Assembly (NCBI RefSeq): GCF_002159555.1
Contig: NZ_NFIV01000009.1
Location: 1-64,000 of the forward strand
Origin: Muribaculum sp. An289
GTDB taxonomy: Bacteria > Bacteroidota > Bacteroidia > Bacteroidales > UBA932
Direction: 5' to 3'
Length of the DNA: 64,000 bases
This document shows, piece by piece, positions 1 through 7,705 of the stretch (position 1 is its first letter; the number at the start of each line of letters is the position of its first letter). The translations under genes and the position numbers were made by a program. Under the pieces are notes generated by a model. It had not been told where the DNA came from, ran no database searches, and saw nothing but the letters and a program-made list of their open reading frames with translations.

Positions 1-295
1 AGTGGACGTTGCCGTTAAGATGCTCCATCAACTTCGGGCTGCTCAGACCTGTGTACATCTTCAGGAACATCAGCGCAACCTTGCCCTCCGGGGTGAAGTA
101 TGTTTTTCGTCCTTTCTTCGCTCTCATGCTCTTGCTTATCAGTCCAAAGTTCTCTGCCATCTCACCAAGCGGCAGCCTCTTCCTGATTTTTCCCAGCTCG
201 CTAGTCGCGAATGTCCGCCTATACAATTCATAAAAATCGAACTCCGTGAAAGGGAGATCGGGTGATATTCCAGAGAAATTTTGTACCTTAGCCAT
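1..295 (-). CDS. Transposase, N-terminal part (runs off the window)
   Basis: The reverse strand is open from an ATG at 295 to the left edge, giving 98 residues with no stop. The protein starts MAKVQNFSGISPDLPFTEFD. It contains a segment GKVALMFLKMYTGLSSPKLM like the N-terminal (DUF772/InsH-type) domain of IS5/IS1182-group transposases, where a helix with a pattern like K-x-L-y-x-G-L-S recurs. The DDE catalytic part would lie outside the window, so intactness and IS family cannot be judged. A stem-loop with a T-run sits just upstream of the start. The neighbouring AT-rich DUF4062 gene fits an accessory locus. Confidence 0.65.
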   Translation of the reverse strand, partial: MAKVQNFSGISPDLPFTEFDFYELYRRTFATSELGKIRKRLPLGEMAENFGLISKSMRAKKGRKTYFTPEGKVALMFLKMYTGLSSPKLMEHLNGNVH

Positions 296-313
296 GCAGA
301 TTAATTTTTTGCG

Positions 314-358
314 ATACCTCCAAATTTGGCTTTTCTAGGGCAATTGGAGGTATTCTTT
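314..358. terminator. Stem-loop with T-run upstream of the transposase
   Basis: ATACCTCCAA (314-323) and TTGGAGGTAT (344-353) are a perfect 10-bp inverted repeat with a 20-nt loop. A T-rich run follows on the plus strand. It could be a terminator for plus-strand transcription, or a hairpin in the transposase leader that blocks read-through from outside, as seen in several IS elements. It could also lie near the IS end; no second end is visible. Confidence 0.4.
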
Positions 359-482
359 TTATCTTTAGCTAAGATATAAATTTTATATTACATTGGCAAT
401 CAATTCGTTATAAAGTTTTTATTCTTTTTACGACAGTCCCTATTCTATCCTTCCCCATTTTTCAAACAAGAGAAAAATATAG

Positions 483-543
483 CGTAACGAAATCTTTTTC
501 AGTCTGTTCGCTACGCTTTACATTTTTATGCTACTTCGTTACG
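483..543. repeat. 9-bp inverted repeat CGTAACGAA / TTCGTTACG
   Basis: CGTAACGAA (483-491) and TTCGTTACG (535-543) are perfect inverted copies 43 bp apart, in AT-rich DNA between the transposase fragment and the DUF4062 gene. They may be an element end or a weak hairpin. No coding sequence was recognised between 296 and 603. Confidence 0.3.
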
Positions 544-603
544 TGTTTATTTTAGATTTTCAACGTTTCGCTATGTTCGACTGTCAAATAACCCAACCTT
601 ATC

Positions 604-2067
604 TTATTTATCAATTATTATCCATTTTCCTGTTTTACCTCCTTTTCTGGTTAGTCTTTCATCTGCTCGTAACTGATCCATCATCTTACGCACTTGTCGT
701 TCACTCAAAGCAAGTTGTCTTGCAAGTTCCGCTCTTGATATCGAAGGATTATTTTTTATCAATCTTATAAGGTCTTCTACTTCTTTTGGATCGCTTTGGA
801 TCGCCTTTGGATCATCTTTGGATCGCTTTGGATCGCTTTGCTCTTCTTCTGCTGCTCTCCAGATGACTACTCTGAAATCTTCCTCTTGATAAAACTCCGG
901 AGTCTTCAATCCATAATCACGACATTTCTCAATAATATCCTCCGTACCGGTACCAACCTTCTCGATATACCCCTTCCAATACATCGGATCAGCTATCAGA
1001 GGATTAGTCGGCAACGACTTATGAGGGCCTTGAAGTTTCTGTACCGTAAGTCCATACGGCAATTGTCCCGGATTCCATATCTCCAGCCTATTTCGGAACA
1101 GCATCACCTGAACACTTGCATTGCTTGTGTAATCTCTATGGCAAACGGCATTGACAATCGCCTCTTTAACTGCATCAATAGGCAATTCCGGACGCGTTGG
1201 AACAGATGCTGTTTCTCCTTCGTCACGAGTTCCTACCCAATTATCCACACGACTCATCACAAAACTTGTTGCCTGATCCACCAATTCAAACACATCACCG
1301 CGATATATTTGATATGCAGGCATCGGTTTTCTCACGACATTACCATAGAACTGTACACACTTCACTTCCGAAGTGATAAAATATTTCTGAGGTTTCTTTC
1401 CGAAAAGCAGAATTGCAGCATTGGCAATCCTATCATTCTCATCGATTAAATCTAAATGAGTAAGCAACTCTTTAATTGGCGTATCCACTGAAAGTGGAAA
1501 ATTTCGTTTTGAACGGGCAACCTGAATGAAACTGCGAATCTTATCTTCATCCAAATCATCTATCGTCGCCCCATTGTCGTAAGAGGCATCGAATGGCCTC
1601 CACCTGATATACTCCTTTTCTTCCAAATAACGAATCAAGGAGGCATACACAGAAGTCCGCAATCCATCCATATCTACAAAGGTCTTACGGACTATATCTC
1701 GCTCAACCTTTCTTATGAAAGCTGTCTCTTTCGGATGCCTGTTACTCTCATTAATGCTCTTGATATAAATCAAACGGCTCTTATGTAATTCAGCAGCTAA
1801 ATCATACTCCCGTTCTGTAGGTGAAATGCCCTCCGCATCTTCATATCCGTACAAATTACCATACAATCCCAAATATATATCGCACAGTTCCACCTCCTTT
1901 AAATACACATGGCTTGTAGGATACTCATTTGCCGGAACTTCTTCAAATATAAATGGCTCAAAGAACTTTCCCAATAGCGCATCTGTTCGGATATAATGGC
2001 AAAGCATAGCCCGCTCTTCCGCAAACTCACTCTGCACACTGCTTATGAATATTTTGATTCGTTTCAT
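604..2067 (-). CDS. DUF4062 / HATPase_c_4 (RecG-like ATP-binding) / winged-helix protein
   Basis: 487 residues in three parts. Residues 1-100 match DUF4062 (start MKRIKIFISSVQSEFAEER), a domain that often begins signalling or defence proteins. Residues about 190-405 match the AlbA/HATPase_c_4 group once annotated as RecG-like: an N-box EAIVNAVCHRDY at 302-313, NPGQLP at 332-337 and a VGTGTEDI loop at 371-378. Residues about 428-487 form a winged helix (SRAELARQLALSERQVRKMM). The linker at 410-428 is low complexity, SDPKRSKDDPKAIQSDPKE, and is encoded by decamer-like DNA repeats. Base composition is more AT-rich than the downstream housekeeping genes, and a transposase lies close by, so horizontal acquisition is likely. 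Function is unknown; a transcriptional or defence role is inference. Confidence 0.8.
   Translation of the reverse strand: MKRIKIFISSVQSEFAEERAMLCHYIRTDALLGKFFEPFIFEEVPANEYPTSHVYLKEVELCDIYLGLYGNLYGYEDAEGISPTEREYDLAAELHKSRLIYIKSINESNRHPKETAFIRKVERDIVRKTFVDMDGLRTSVYASLIRYLEEKEYIRWRPFDASYDNGATIDDLDEDKIRSFIQVARSKRNFPLSVDTPIKELLTHLDLIDENDRIANAAILLFGKKPQKYFITSEVKCVQFYGNVVRKPMPAYQIYRGDVFELVDQATSFVMSRVDNWVGTRDEGETASVPTRPELPIDAVKEAIVNAVCHRDYTSNASVQVMLFRNRLEIWNPGQLPYGLTVQKLQGPHKSLPTNPLIADPMYWKGYIEKVGTGTEDIIEKCRDYGLKTPEFYQEEDFRVVIWRAAEEEQSDPKRSKDDPKAIQSDPKEVEDLIRLIKNNPSISRAELARQLALSERQVRKMMDQLRADERLTRKGGKTGKWIIIDK
788..840. repeat. Five imperfect GGATCgcttt repeats inside a gene
   Basis: GGATC recurs at 788, 798, 809, 820 and 830 in units GGATCGCTTT or GGATC-GCCTTT/ATCTTT, spaced 10, 11, 11 and 10 bp. 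The units encode the linker before the winged helix of the DUF4062 protein. Unit length is not a multiple of three, so gain or loss of one unit would shift the frame and remove the winged helix. Confidence 0.75.
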
Positions 2068-2525
2068 TGTTACAATATATCATAAAAATTAAAAAACATA
2101 TAAAAATCAATAATTTACAATATCAATAGCCCTCCAATATGGGTCTGTAGACACCTGCGGAGCAGCTAAAACAAAAGGCTGAAAAAAGTGTTAAAAAAGT
2201 GTGGAAACTCCGGAAATTTGCAGGCAAGGTTGACCTGTCAATGTCGCCAGGGCTTATGCACGAAAAGAAGGGTACTGTCTTTCCGTCGGCGCAACTAAAA
2301 CCCTATTGCACAATGCTGCGATGCTGAATAGATTTAATTCCATGTCCGCAAAACATGCGGACAGACGATTAAATAACACTGATTTCAAAGAACTTCTATT
2401 CTATGGCGTTAGAAACGCTGGATGATTTTTATAAAATTAACGAACTATTGACTCTTGAGGTTTAAATAATTATTGAGCATATTTTTCACAAATTTAATTA
2501 CATTTTCCGACTTCTTCATATATCA
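2068..2525. other. Intergenic gap with coding-like remnants and a hairpin
   Basis: No confident gene. The plus strand has a short open stretch around 2200-2330 (reading ...GKVDLSMSPGLMHEKKGT...) and a 20-codon reading frame from 2403 (MALETLDDFYKINELLTLEV). Both look like degraded gene pieces, but neither could be assigned. TGTCCGCA (2343-2350) and TGCGGACA (2356-2363) form a perfect 8-bp inverted repeat with a 5-nt loop. The gap marks the boundary between the accessory left end and the yifB housekeeping block. Confidence 0.45.
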
Positions 2526-4061
2526 TCAGATATCAAGCGGTCCGGCTTTCCGGTACGAAACGGCTTCGGCTATGTGTTCCCGGGATACTTTTTCCTCCCC
2601 CGCAAGGTCGGCTATCGTGCGTGCCGTGCGCATTATGCGTACATATCCACGGGCGGAAAGGCCGAAACTCTCGACAATCCTTTTGCAGAAGGCCTCTTCC
2701 CCTGGCCCGGCGATGCAATATTTCCGTATTTCTTCCATGCCCATCATGCTGTTCAGGGCGATGCCCTGTCCCGAGAAACGTTTTTTCTGGATTTCGCGGG
2801 CCTTCAGTACCCTTTGCGCCACTTTCACGGTGCAGTCGTCCTTGCTTCCGCCGACAAGGACGTCGGCATCTACGGGCGGCATGTATATGCGCAGGTCTAT
2901 CCTGTCCAGCAATGTGCCAGATATCTTTCCCAGATGCCTCTCTATGGAGGTCTGGCTGCATTTGCACCGTCCTTTCTCTCCGTAATATCCGCAGGGACAT
3001 GGATTTGCGGCAAGAATCAGCAGGAACGAGGCCGGGTAACGGATTCTGTGGTAAAGCCGCGAGATGATTATCTCCCTGTTTTCCATAGGCTCTTTCAGTG
3101 AGTCGAGAATTCCTCCGCGTATTTCTGTCGCCTCATCTATGAACAGCACGCCGTTGTGTGCCAGGGAAATTTCCCCCGGAAGCGCATTCCTGCCTCCGCC
3201 TATCAGCGATGCTACGGTAATGTTCCTGTTCGGGGAACGGAACGGCCTTTCCCTGCCGGGCGGCATCGGGATTCCCGAAATGGAATAAATCTTGCCGGTT
3301 TCTATGGCCTCGTCCTTCTCTAATGGCGGCATAATGCCTCTGACAGCCCTTGCCAATGTGCTTTTCCCGCTGCCCGGAGTCCCTATCATCAGTATATTGT
3401 GTCCCCCTGAAACCGCTATCTCCACAGCTCTTTTCGCCGCATGCTGTCCTATGATTTCTGCCATGTCCGGAATGTCCTGCCTTGTACCATTGCCTTCTCC
3501 GTCCTGCGGCCTGTCAGGCAGTATGCCGTGGGCGTCATGCAGGACTCTCAGACCGCTTTCCGAAACAATATGCAGTATGTCGGAGAGCCTTTCCGCGTAT
3601 AATATCTCGATGTTCTCTATCGCCGTGGCCTCTATGGCGGAATCCTTTGGAAGTATGACCCCTTTAAGCCCCGAGGTCGCTGCCAGTTGCGCTACGGGCA
3701 ATCCTCCCGGCACGCTTCTCAGACTTCCATCGAGGCCGAGCTCTCCCATTACGATATATTCGGATATCTTCCCCGTGGGCGCCTGCTCCGATGAGAAAAT
3801 CATTCCCAGGGCGATGGCCGCATCATAGCCGGTACCGCTTTTCCGCATGTCTCCCGGGGCCAGATTTATCACTATCCTGTGCCCGGGTATCCTGAACCCT
3901 TCCGCCCTCATGGCCGTCGTTATCCTCATTACGCTTTCCTTTATGGCGGTATCCGGCAGGCCGGTAAGGTGTATCCCGATACCGGGCGATATGTCCACTT
4001 CGACCGTTACCGGTACGGCTTCAGTGCCGATGCATTTTGCACAATTGATTTTCGTAAGCAT
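2526..4061 (-). CDS. yifB: YifB/ComM-family Mg chelatase-like AAA+ ATPase
   Basis: 511 residues from the ATG at 4061, which follows an AAGGA-like ribosome site; the family is usually about 510 residues. The longer frame reaching 4397 overlaps the divergent mlaE and adds no family sequence. The N-terminal Lon-like/ChlI domain (1-180) carries ISPGIGIHLTGLPDTAIKES and GYDAAIALGM. The AAA+ core has Walker A GTPGSGKST at 227-235, Walker B VLFIDE at 305-310 and the family signature NPCPCG at 353-358. The C-terminal Mg_chelatase_C region ends the protein. ComM homologues are hexameric helicases that help branch migration during natural transformation in other bacteria; that role here is inference. 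The gene is transcribed divergently from mlaE. Confidence 0.93.
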   Translation of the reverse strand: MLTKINCAKCIGTEAVPVTVEVDISPGIGIHLTGLPDTAIKESVMRITTAMRAEGFRIPGHRIVINLAPGDMRKSGTGYDAAIALGMIFSSEQAPTGKISEYIVMGELGLDGSLRSVPGGLPVAQLAATSGLKGVILPKDSAIEATAIENIEILYAERLSDILHIVSESGLRVLHDAHGILPDRPQDGEGNGTRQDIPDMAEIIGQHAAKRAVEIAVSGGHNILMIGTPGSGKSTLARAVRGIMPPLEKDEAIETGKIYSISGIPMPPGRERPFRSPNRNITVASLIGGGRNALPGEISLAHNGVLFIDEATEIRGGILDSLKEPMENREIIISRLYHRIRYPASFLLILAANPCPCGYYGEKGRCKCSQTSIERHLGKISGTLLDRIDLRIYMPPVDADVLVGGSKDDCTVKVAQRVLKAREIQKKRFSGQGIALNSMMGMEEIRKYCIAGPGEEAFCKRIVESFGLSARGYVRIMRTARTIADLAGEEKVSREHIAEAVSYRKAGPLDI

Positions 4062-4220
4062 GGAAAATTCCTTTTTTTTGTTCAGGCCGTTTTTTCGGCT
4101 CTTCCCGCGAAAATAGACCGCCGTTCCGTGAAAAATTCCCAAAAATCGAAAAATGTGGCAGCCGTGGCGGAAAATTATCTTTTTTTGACAGTTACGGGGC
4201 GAATTTTCTAAACAGTTTCT

Positions 4221-4228
4221 TAACTTTG
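4221..4228 (+). promoter_or_regulatory. -7 box TAACTTTG of the mlaE promoter
   Basis: TAACTTTG fits the Bacteroidetes -7 consensus TAnnTTTG. It ends 8 bp before the mlaE start, so the leader would be very short. No good -33 TTTG lies at the usual distance. It is the core of a longer sequence, AAACAGTTTCTTAACTTTG (4210-4228), that resembles the regions upstream of genes at 44257 and 45844. Confidence 0.45.
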
Positions 4229-4236
4229 AATCCGAA

Positions 4237-4980
4237 ATGAGAAAATATTTTGAGATCATAGGAAAATACTGTCTTTTTCTGAAACGGGTTTTTGCCCGTC
4301 CGGAAAAATGGCGTTTGTTTTTCAGGCAATTTTTAATCGAGTCCGACAAGCTGGTGGTTTCTTCCGTCCTTTTAGTCGCGTTCATATCCGTCTTCATCGG
4401 CGGGGTTATCGTGATTCAGACGGCTGCCAATCTCGAAAATCCTTTCGTGGCCAAGCTTTATGTGGGTTATATGACACGTGAAAGCCTCATACTGGAGTTC
4501 TGTTCCACGATGATAGCATTGGTGCTGGCCGGGAAAATAGGCTCGAATGTCTCTTCCGAGTTAGGCAGCATGCGGATTACCGAGCAGATAGATGCCATGG
4601 AAATGATGGGGGTGAATTCGGCGAATTATCTTGTGCTTCCGAAAATCGCTTCGGCGACCCTCCTCAGTCCTCTGCTTACGCTGATAAGCTTCATAGTCGG
4701 TCTGGCGGGAGGGGCATTGGTCGCCTATACGTCCGACATGGTGACGATTACCGATTATATGGAAGGCATAACGTTCAGCTTCAACGGCTCATACGTAGTA
4801 TACAGCTGTGTCAAGACCGCTGTATTTTCATTCCTGATTACCTCCATATCGGCCTTTAACGGCTATTATGCTTCGGGTGGCTCGCTCGGGGTGGGCCGGT
4901 CGAGTACCAAGGCGATCGTATATTCGAGCATGCTGATACTCGTTTTTGATTTGTTGTTGACACAAACCATGTTGTACTGA
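4237..4980 (+). CDS. mlaE: MlaE/YrbE-family lipid ABC transporter permease
   Basis: 247 residues, the usual family length. It has an amphipathic N-terminus, a first membrane segment at about 40-62, and further hydrophobic segments near 90-100, 138-165, 190-208 and 226-244. The conserved MlaE loop VLAGKIGSNVSSELGSMRITEQIDAMEMMGV (beginning at residue 96) includes the diagnostic EQIDAMEMMG. MlaE is the inner-membrane permease of the Mla/Mce system moving phospholipids between membranes. The ATPase MlaF follows 2 bp downstream; no MlaD/MCE protein is adjacent, so it must be encoded elsewhere if the system is complete. Confidence 0.93.
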   Translation: MRKYFEIIGKYCLFLKRVFARPEKWRLFFRQFLIESDKLVVSSVLLVAFISVFIGGVIVIQTAANLENPFVAKLYVGYMTRESLILEFCSTMIALVLAGKIGSNVSSELGSMRITEQIDAMEMMGVNSANYLVLPKIASATLLSPLLTLISFIVGLAGGALVAYTSDMVTITDYMEGITFSFNGSYVVYSCVKTAVFSFLITSISAFNGYYASGGSLGVGRSSTKAIVYSSMLILVFDLLLTQTMLY

Positions 4981-4982
4981 TT

Positions 4983-5729
4983 ATGATTGAAGTTAAAAAT
5001 CTTACCAAGAGTTTCGGGGACAATAAGGTTCTTGACGATATTTCGATGTCTTTCGAAGCCGGAAAATGCAATATGGTAATAGGTGCCAGCGGTTCCGGCA
5101 AGACCGTGCTGCTCAAGAATATCATGGGGCTCCTGACCCCCGATAGCGGAGAGATACTGTATTCCGGAAAGGATTTGGCCAAGATGCCGCCGAAGGAGAG
5201 AAAACTGCTTTATCGCGAAATGGGTGTCCTTTTTCAAAGCAATGCTTTGTTCGATTTCGCTACGGTAGAGGAAAATATCGGCTTTCCGATGGAGTTTTTC
5301 ACCAGGCTCTCGAAGGCAGAAAAAAAGGAGAAGACGGACATGCTTCTTGAAAGGGTGGGGCTGCCGGGTGTAAACGGAAAATATCCTTCCGAGCTGAGCG
5401 GCGGGATGCAGAAACGTGTGGGCATAGCCAGGGCCCTTGCGCTCAATCCAAAGTACCTTTTCTGCGACGAGCCCAATTCCGGCCTCGACCCCATGACTTC
5501 CGTGAGGATAGACGAACTGATTGCCGGAATCACCGAAGAATACGGCACGACTACTATCATCAACACGCACGACATGAACTCGATTATGGGAATCGGCGAC
5601 AGGATATCATTTATCTATGAAGGAAAACTGAAATGGAAGGGGGACAGGGACTCTTTCCTGCGCCCCGATTGCAGTGAACTTGAGGCTTTCGTGCATTCCA
5701 ACGCACTTGCAAGCAAGCTGATAGGTTAG
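4983..5729 (+). CDS. mlaF: MlaF-like ABC transporter ATPase
   Basis: 248 residues with a complete ABC ATPase set: Walker A GASGSGKT 34-41, Q-loop Q85, signature LSGGM 138-142, Walker B YLFCDEP 158-164 and switch H196. EPNSGLDPMTS after Walker B is typical of the MlaF/Ttg2A subgroup. It starts 2 bp after mlaE, so the two are cotranscribed and form the permease-ATPase core of a phospholipid transporter. The 3' end overlaps the convergent stop of the next gene by 4 bp, leaving no room for a terminator between them. Confidence 0.93.
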   Translation: MIEVKNLTKSFGDNKVLDDISMSFEAGKCNMVIGASGSGKTVLLKNIMGLLTPDSGEILYSGKDLAKMPPKERKLLYREMGVLFQSNALFDFATVEENIGFPMEFFTRLSKAEKKEKTDMLLERVGLPGVNGKYPSELSGGMQKRVGIARALALNPKYLFCDEPNSGLDPMTSVRIDELIAGITEEYGTTTIINTHDMNSIMGIGDRISFIYEGKLKWKGDRDSFLRPDCSELEAFVHSNALASKLIG

Positions 5730-7006
5730 AATCTGAATCGTACGCCAATTTCGAAACCGGTCTGCAAAGGCTGGTCGGTGCGGATGCTCTTGGCCTGGTA
5801 GTTATCGAAATAATATCTTATCGTAGGGTCGAAGTACACTCCCGCAACCGAACTGAACCAATATTCGATGCCTATGCCGGCGGAAACGGAAAACTGCACT
5901 CCCTTGACCGGTTCATGATGCGTAATTACGCTGTTGTCTGCCCCGGTCATCCTGTAAAGGTCGGAAATTCCACGCTCAACGGCCCCTCCGGCCTGAATGT
6001 ACAATGATATCTTGTCGTTTCCTATGATATTGTAATACAGGTTCACCGGGATGCCGATATATTGCTGTATGTTCCGTATTTCGCTATAGTATTCCCCGTT
6101 GAATTCCCCTGCGAGTTTTCTCGACATTATTGTATAATTGAGCCCGATGCCGAGGTCGAATCTTTTGGACAGTCTGATTTTCGCACCGATGCCGACGGAT
6201 ACTGGAATGGAATATGAGCCGGAGTTCCTTTCGATGACCGTGTCTTTCTTGTTGAGGCCGGGGTCGACCTTGTAGGCGTTCATTTTACGAATATGCCGGA
6301 TTTCGGCCGGCGACACTATCCCGTTTGCAAAAGTCCCGGCTTCGGCCGTCGTGCTCAGGTCGAGGACTGCGGCAAGGTAATCCTTTTTATTTTTCCGGAC
6401 TTTTCCCTCTTTCCACGTCCATGTTCCGGATTCATCGAAGTCGTCGATGCTCATCCTGTCAAGTTCTTCCTGGCTGTACCTCGTCTCAGGCTCATCGTCC
6501 GCTCCCGAAGTAGCCTTGGCCGGTGTCCCTGAGGATTGGACAGTGACATCTTCTGTAGCTTTCGTAACTTCCGTAGCATGGACGGCAGAGGTGACCGTCC
6601 CGATTGCATCAACAGCCGCTGCTCCTGTGGCTTCAACAGTCGCAGTTTCTGTGGCACCGAAGGTTTCCCGACGGTCCCCGGCAGGATTTTCAGCAAGGTC
6701 CCCGACAGGATTTCCGGCAGGATTTCCGACACCGTCCTCCGATGCTTCCGGCTCTGTGGATGCTTCCGCCAGCCGCTCCGTTCCTTCTATTACCCTGACC
6801 GCCGTTTCATGGCCCGCCTCCGGTTTCAGCAGTAGGGCGGCGATGACTATTGCGGCAGCGGCGCTTATCATTCCGGCACGTCTGAGAAGTACAAGCCTCC
6901 TCCGGCGGGCCATCCTGCGCTCGATGCCTTCCCATATACCGTCTCCCGGCGTTTCGGTAACGTCGTTCAGGGATTTGAATATGTCATCGAATTCTTTCTC
7001 GGTCAT
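5726..7006 (-). CDS. Anti-sigma-like membrane protein fused to an outer-membrane beta-barrel domain
   Basis: 426 residues with an odd architecture. Residues 1-43 are a soluble, basic N-terminus (start MTEKEFDDIFKSLND) like cytoplasmic anti-sigma tails. Residues 44-60 are one membrane helix. Residues 61-200 are a low-complexity A/T/E/G/P linker with imperfect repeats (GNPAGNPVGDLAENPAGD). Residues about 262-426 are alternating amphipathic strands ending VRFRF, as in PorT/OMP_b-brl proteins. It overlaps the ECF sigma gene upstream by 23 bp, so the two are translationally coupled. The natural reading is an anti-sigma factor for that sigma, with a periplasm- or outer-membrane-directed barrel as sensor. 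This is inference; the barrel domain is clear, the anti-sigma domain is weak. Confidence 0.8.
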   Translation of the reverse strand: MTEKEFDDIFKSLNDVTETPGDGIWEGIERRMARRRRLVLLRRAGMISAAAAIVIAALLLKPEAGHETAVRVIEGTERLAEASTEPEASEDGVGNPAGNPVGDLAENPAGDRRETFGATETATVEATGAAAVDAIGTVTSAVHATEVTKATEDVTVQSSGTPAKATSGADDEPETRYSQEELDRMSIDDFDESGTWTWKEGKVRKNKKDYLAAVLDLSTTAEAGTFANGIVSPAEIRHIRKMNAYKVDPGLNKKDTVIERNSGSYSIPVSVGIGAKIRLSKRFDLGIGLNYTIMSRKLAGEFNGEYYSEIRNIQQYIGIPVNLYYNIIGNDKISLYIQAGGAVERGISDLYRMTGADNSVITHHEPVKGVQFSVSAGIGIEYWFSSVAGVYFDPTIRYYFDNYQAKSIRTDQPLQTGFEIGVRFRF

Positions 7007-7553
7007 TTTCGTTTTCCTTAATCTTTTGCTGCAACCAGAACCTTGCCCTGCTAAGCTGGCTGCGTGATGTGGCTTCGCTGATTCCCAGCATGTCGCTGAT
7101 TTCCTTGTGCGAATACCCCTCTATGACATAGAGGTTGAATACGACCCTGAATCCGGCAGGAAGTCCCGCTACGAGACGGAGCAGTTCCTTGTGCTCCAGC
7201 CTTTGTATTGCAGAACTTTCCATGTCGCCGAGAGTCCGCACTTCGGTTATATCGTCGCTGATTTTCAGCGGGTCCTTTTTTCTTAAATGCATCAGTGCCG
7301 TGGTAACGAAGATTCTCCTCACCCATCCTTCGAACGAACCCCGCCCTTCATATCTGTCAATCTGGTTGAAAAGAGTTATGAATCCGTCCTGCAACACATC
7401 TTCGGCATCTTCACGGTTTCTCATATATCTTATGCAGAGCGGGAGCATCTTGGGGGCAAACTCCTCAAAAAGCTCCTTGTATGCTCTCCTGTCGCGCACG
7501 AGGCATCTTTCAATAAGTTCCTGTATGTCCGGCCTCGGCACGCTCAGTTCCAT
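6984..7553 (-). CDS. ECF-type RNA polymerase sigma factor
   Basis: 189 residues. Sigma region 2 spans about 25-92 (NREDAEDVLQDGFITLFNQI ... GWVRRIFVTTALMHLRKK). Region 4 spans about 128-175 (LPAGFRVVFNLYVIEGYSHKEIS, then ISEATSRSQLSRAR), the DNA-recognition helix-turn-helix. Size and layout fit Bacteroidetes ECF sigma factors of the RpoE type. Its 3' end overlaps the barrel/anti-sigma-like gene, its likely regulator. The upstream region shared with the divergent TPR gene carries two perfect small palindromes. Regulon unknown. Confidence 0.93.
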   Translation of the reverse strand: MELSVPRPDIQELIERCLVRDRRAYKELFEEFAPKMLPLCIRYMRNREDAEDVLQDGFITLFNQIDRYEGRGSFEGWVRRIFVTTALMHLRKKDPLKISDDITEVRTLGDMESSAIQRLEHKELLRLVAGLPAGFRVVFNLYVIEGYSHKEISDMLGISEATSRSQLSRARFWLQQKIKENENDRERIR

Positions 7554-7567
7554 AATACCGTTTTATA

Positions 7568-7599
7568 GATGCAAAGCATCGGTTCAATGTTGCATTGAA
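7568..7599. promoter_or_regulatory. Two small palindromes between ECF sigma and TPR genes
   Basis: GATGC-aaa-GCATC (7568-7580) and TTCAATG-ttg-CATTGAA (7583-7599) are perfect inverted repeats side by side, 14 bp upstream of the ECF sigma start. They may be operators for a dimeric regulator or hairpins in the sigma factor leader. Confidence 0.35.
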
Positions 7600-7676
7600 A
7601 TTCAAATTAATTTTCAAAAATAGTAAAATAAACGACTTTCTGTCCCGGTGGAGCGATTATTGTATGATTAAATTGC

Positions 7677-7684
7677 TATTTTTG
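7677..7684 (+). promoter_or_regulatory. -7 box TATTTTTG of the TPR gene promoter
   Basis: TATTTTTG matches TAnnTTTG and lies 21 bp upstream of the chosen ATG at 7706, a normal leader length. A -33 TTTG at the right distance is not evident. The position supports the start at 7706 over the longer frame from 7595. Confidence 0.4.
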
Positions 7685-7705
7685 TATGATGATAAAAATT
7701 TTCTT

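Noticed and set aside
4062-4397. N-terminal extension of the yifB frame
   Set aside because: It would overlap the divergent mlaE start and its promoter, and YifB proteins begin at the MLTKINCAKC-type start chosen here.
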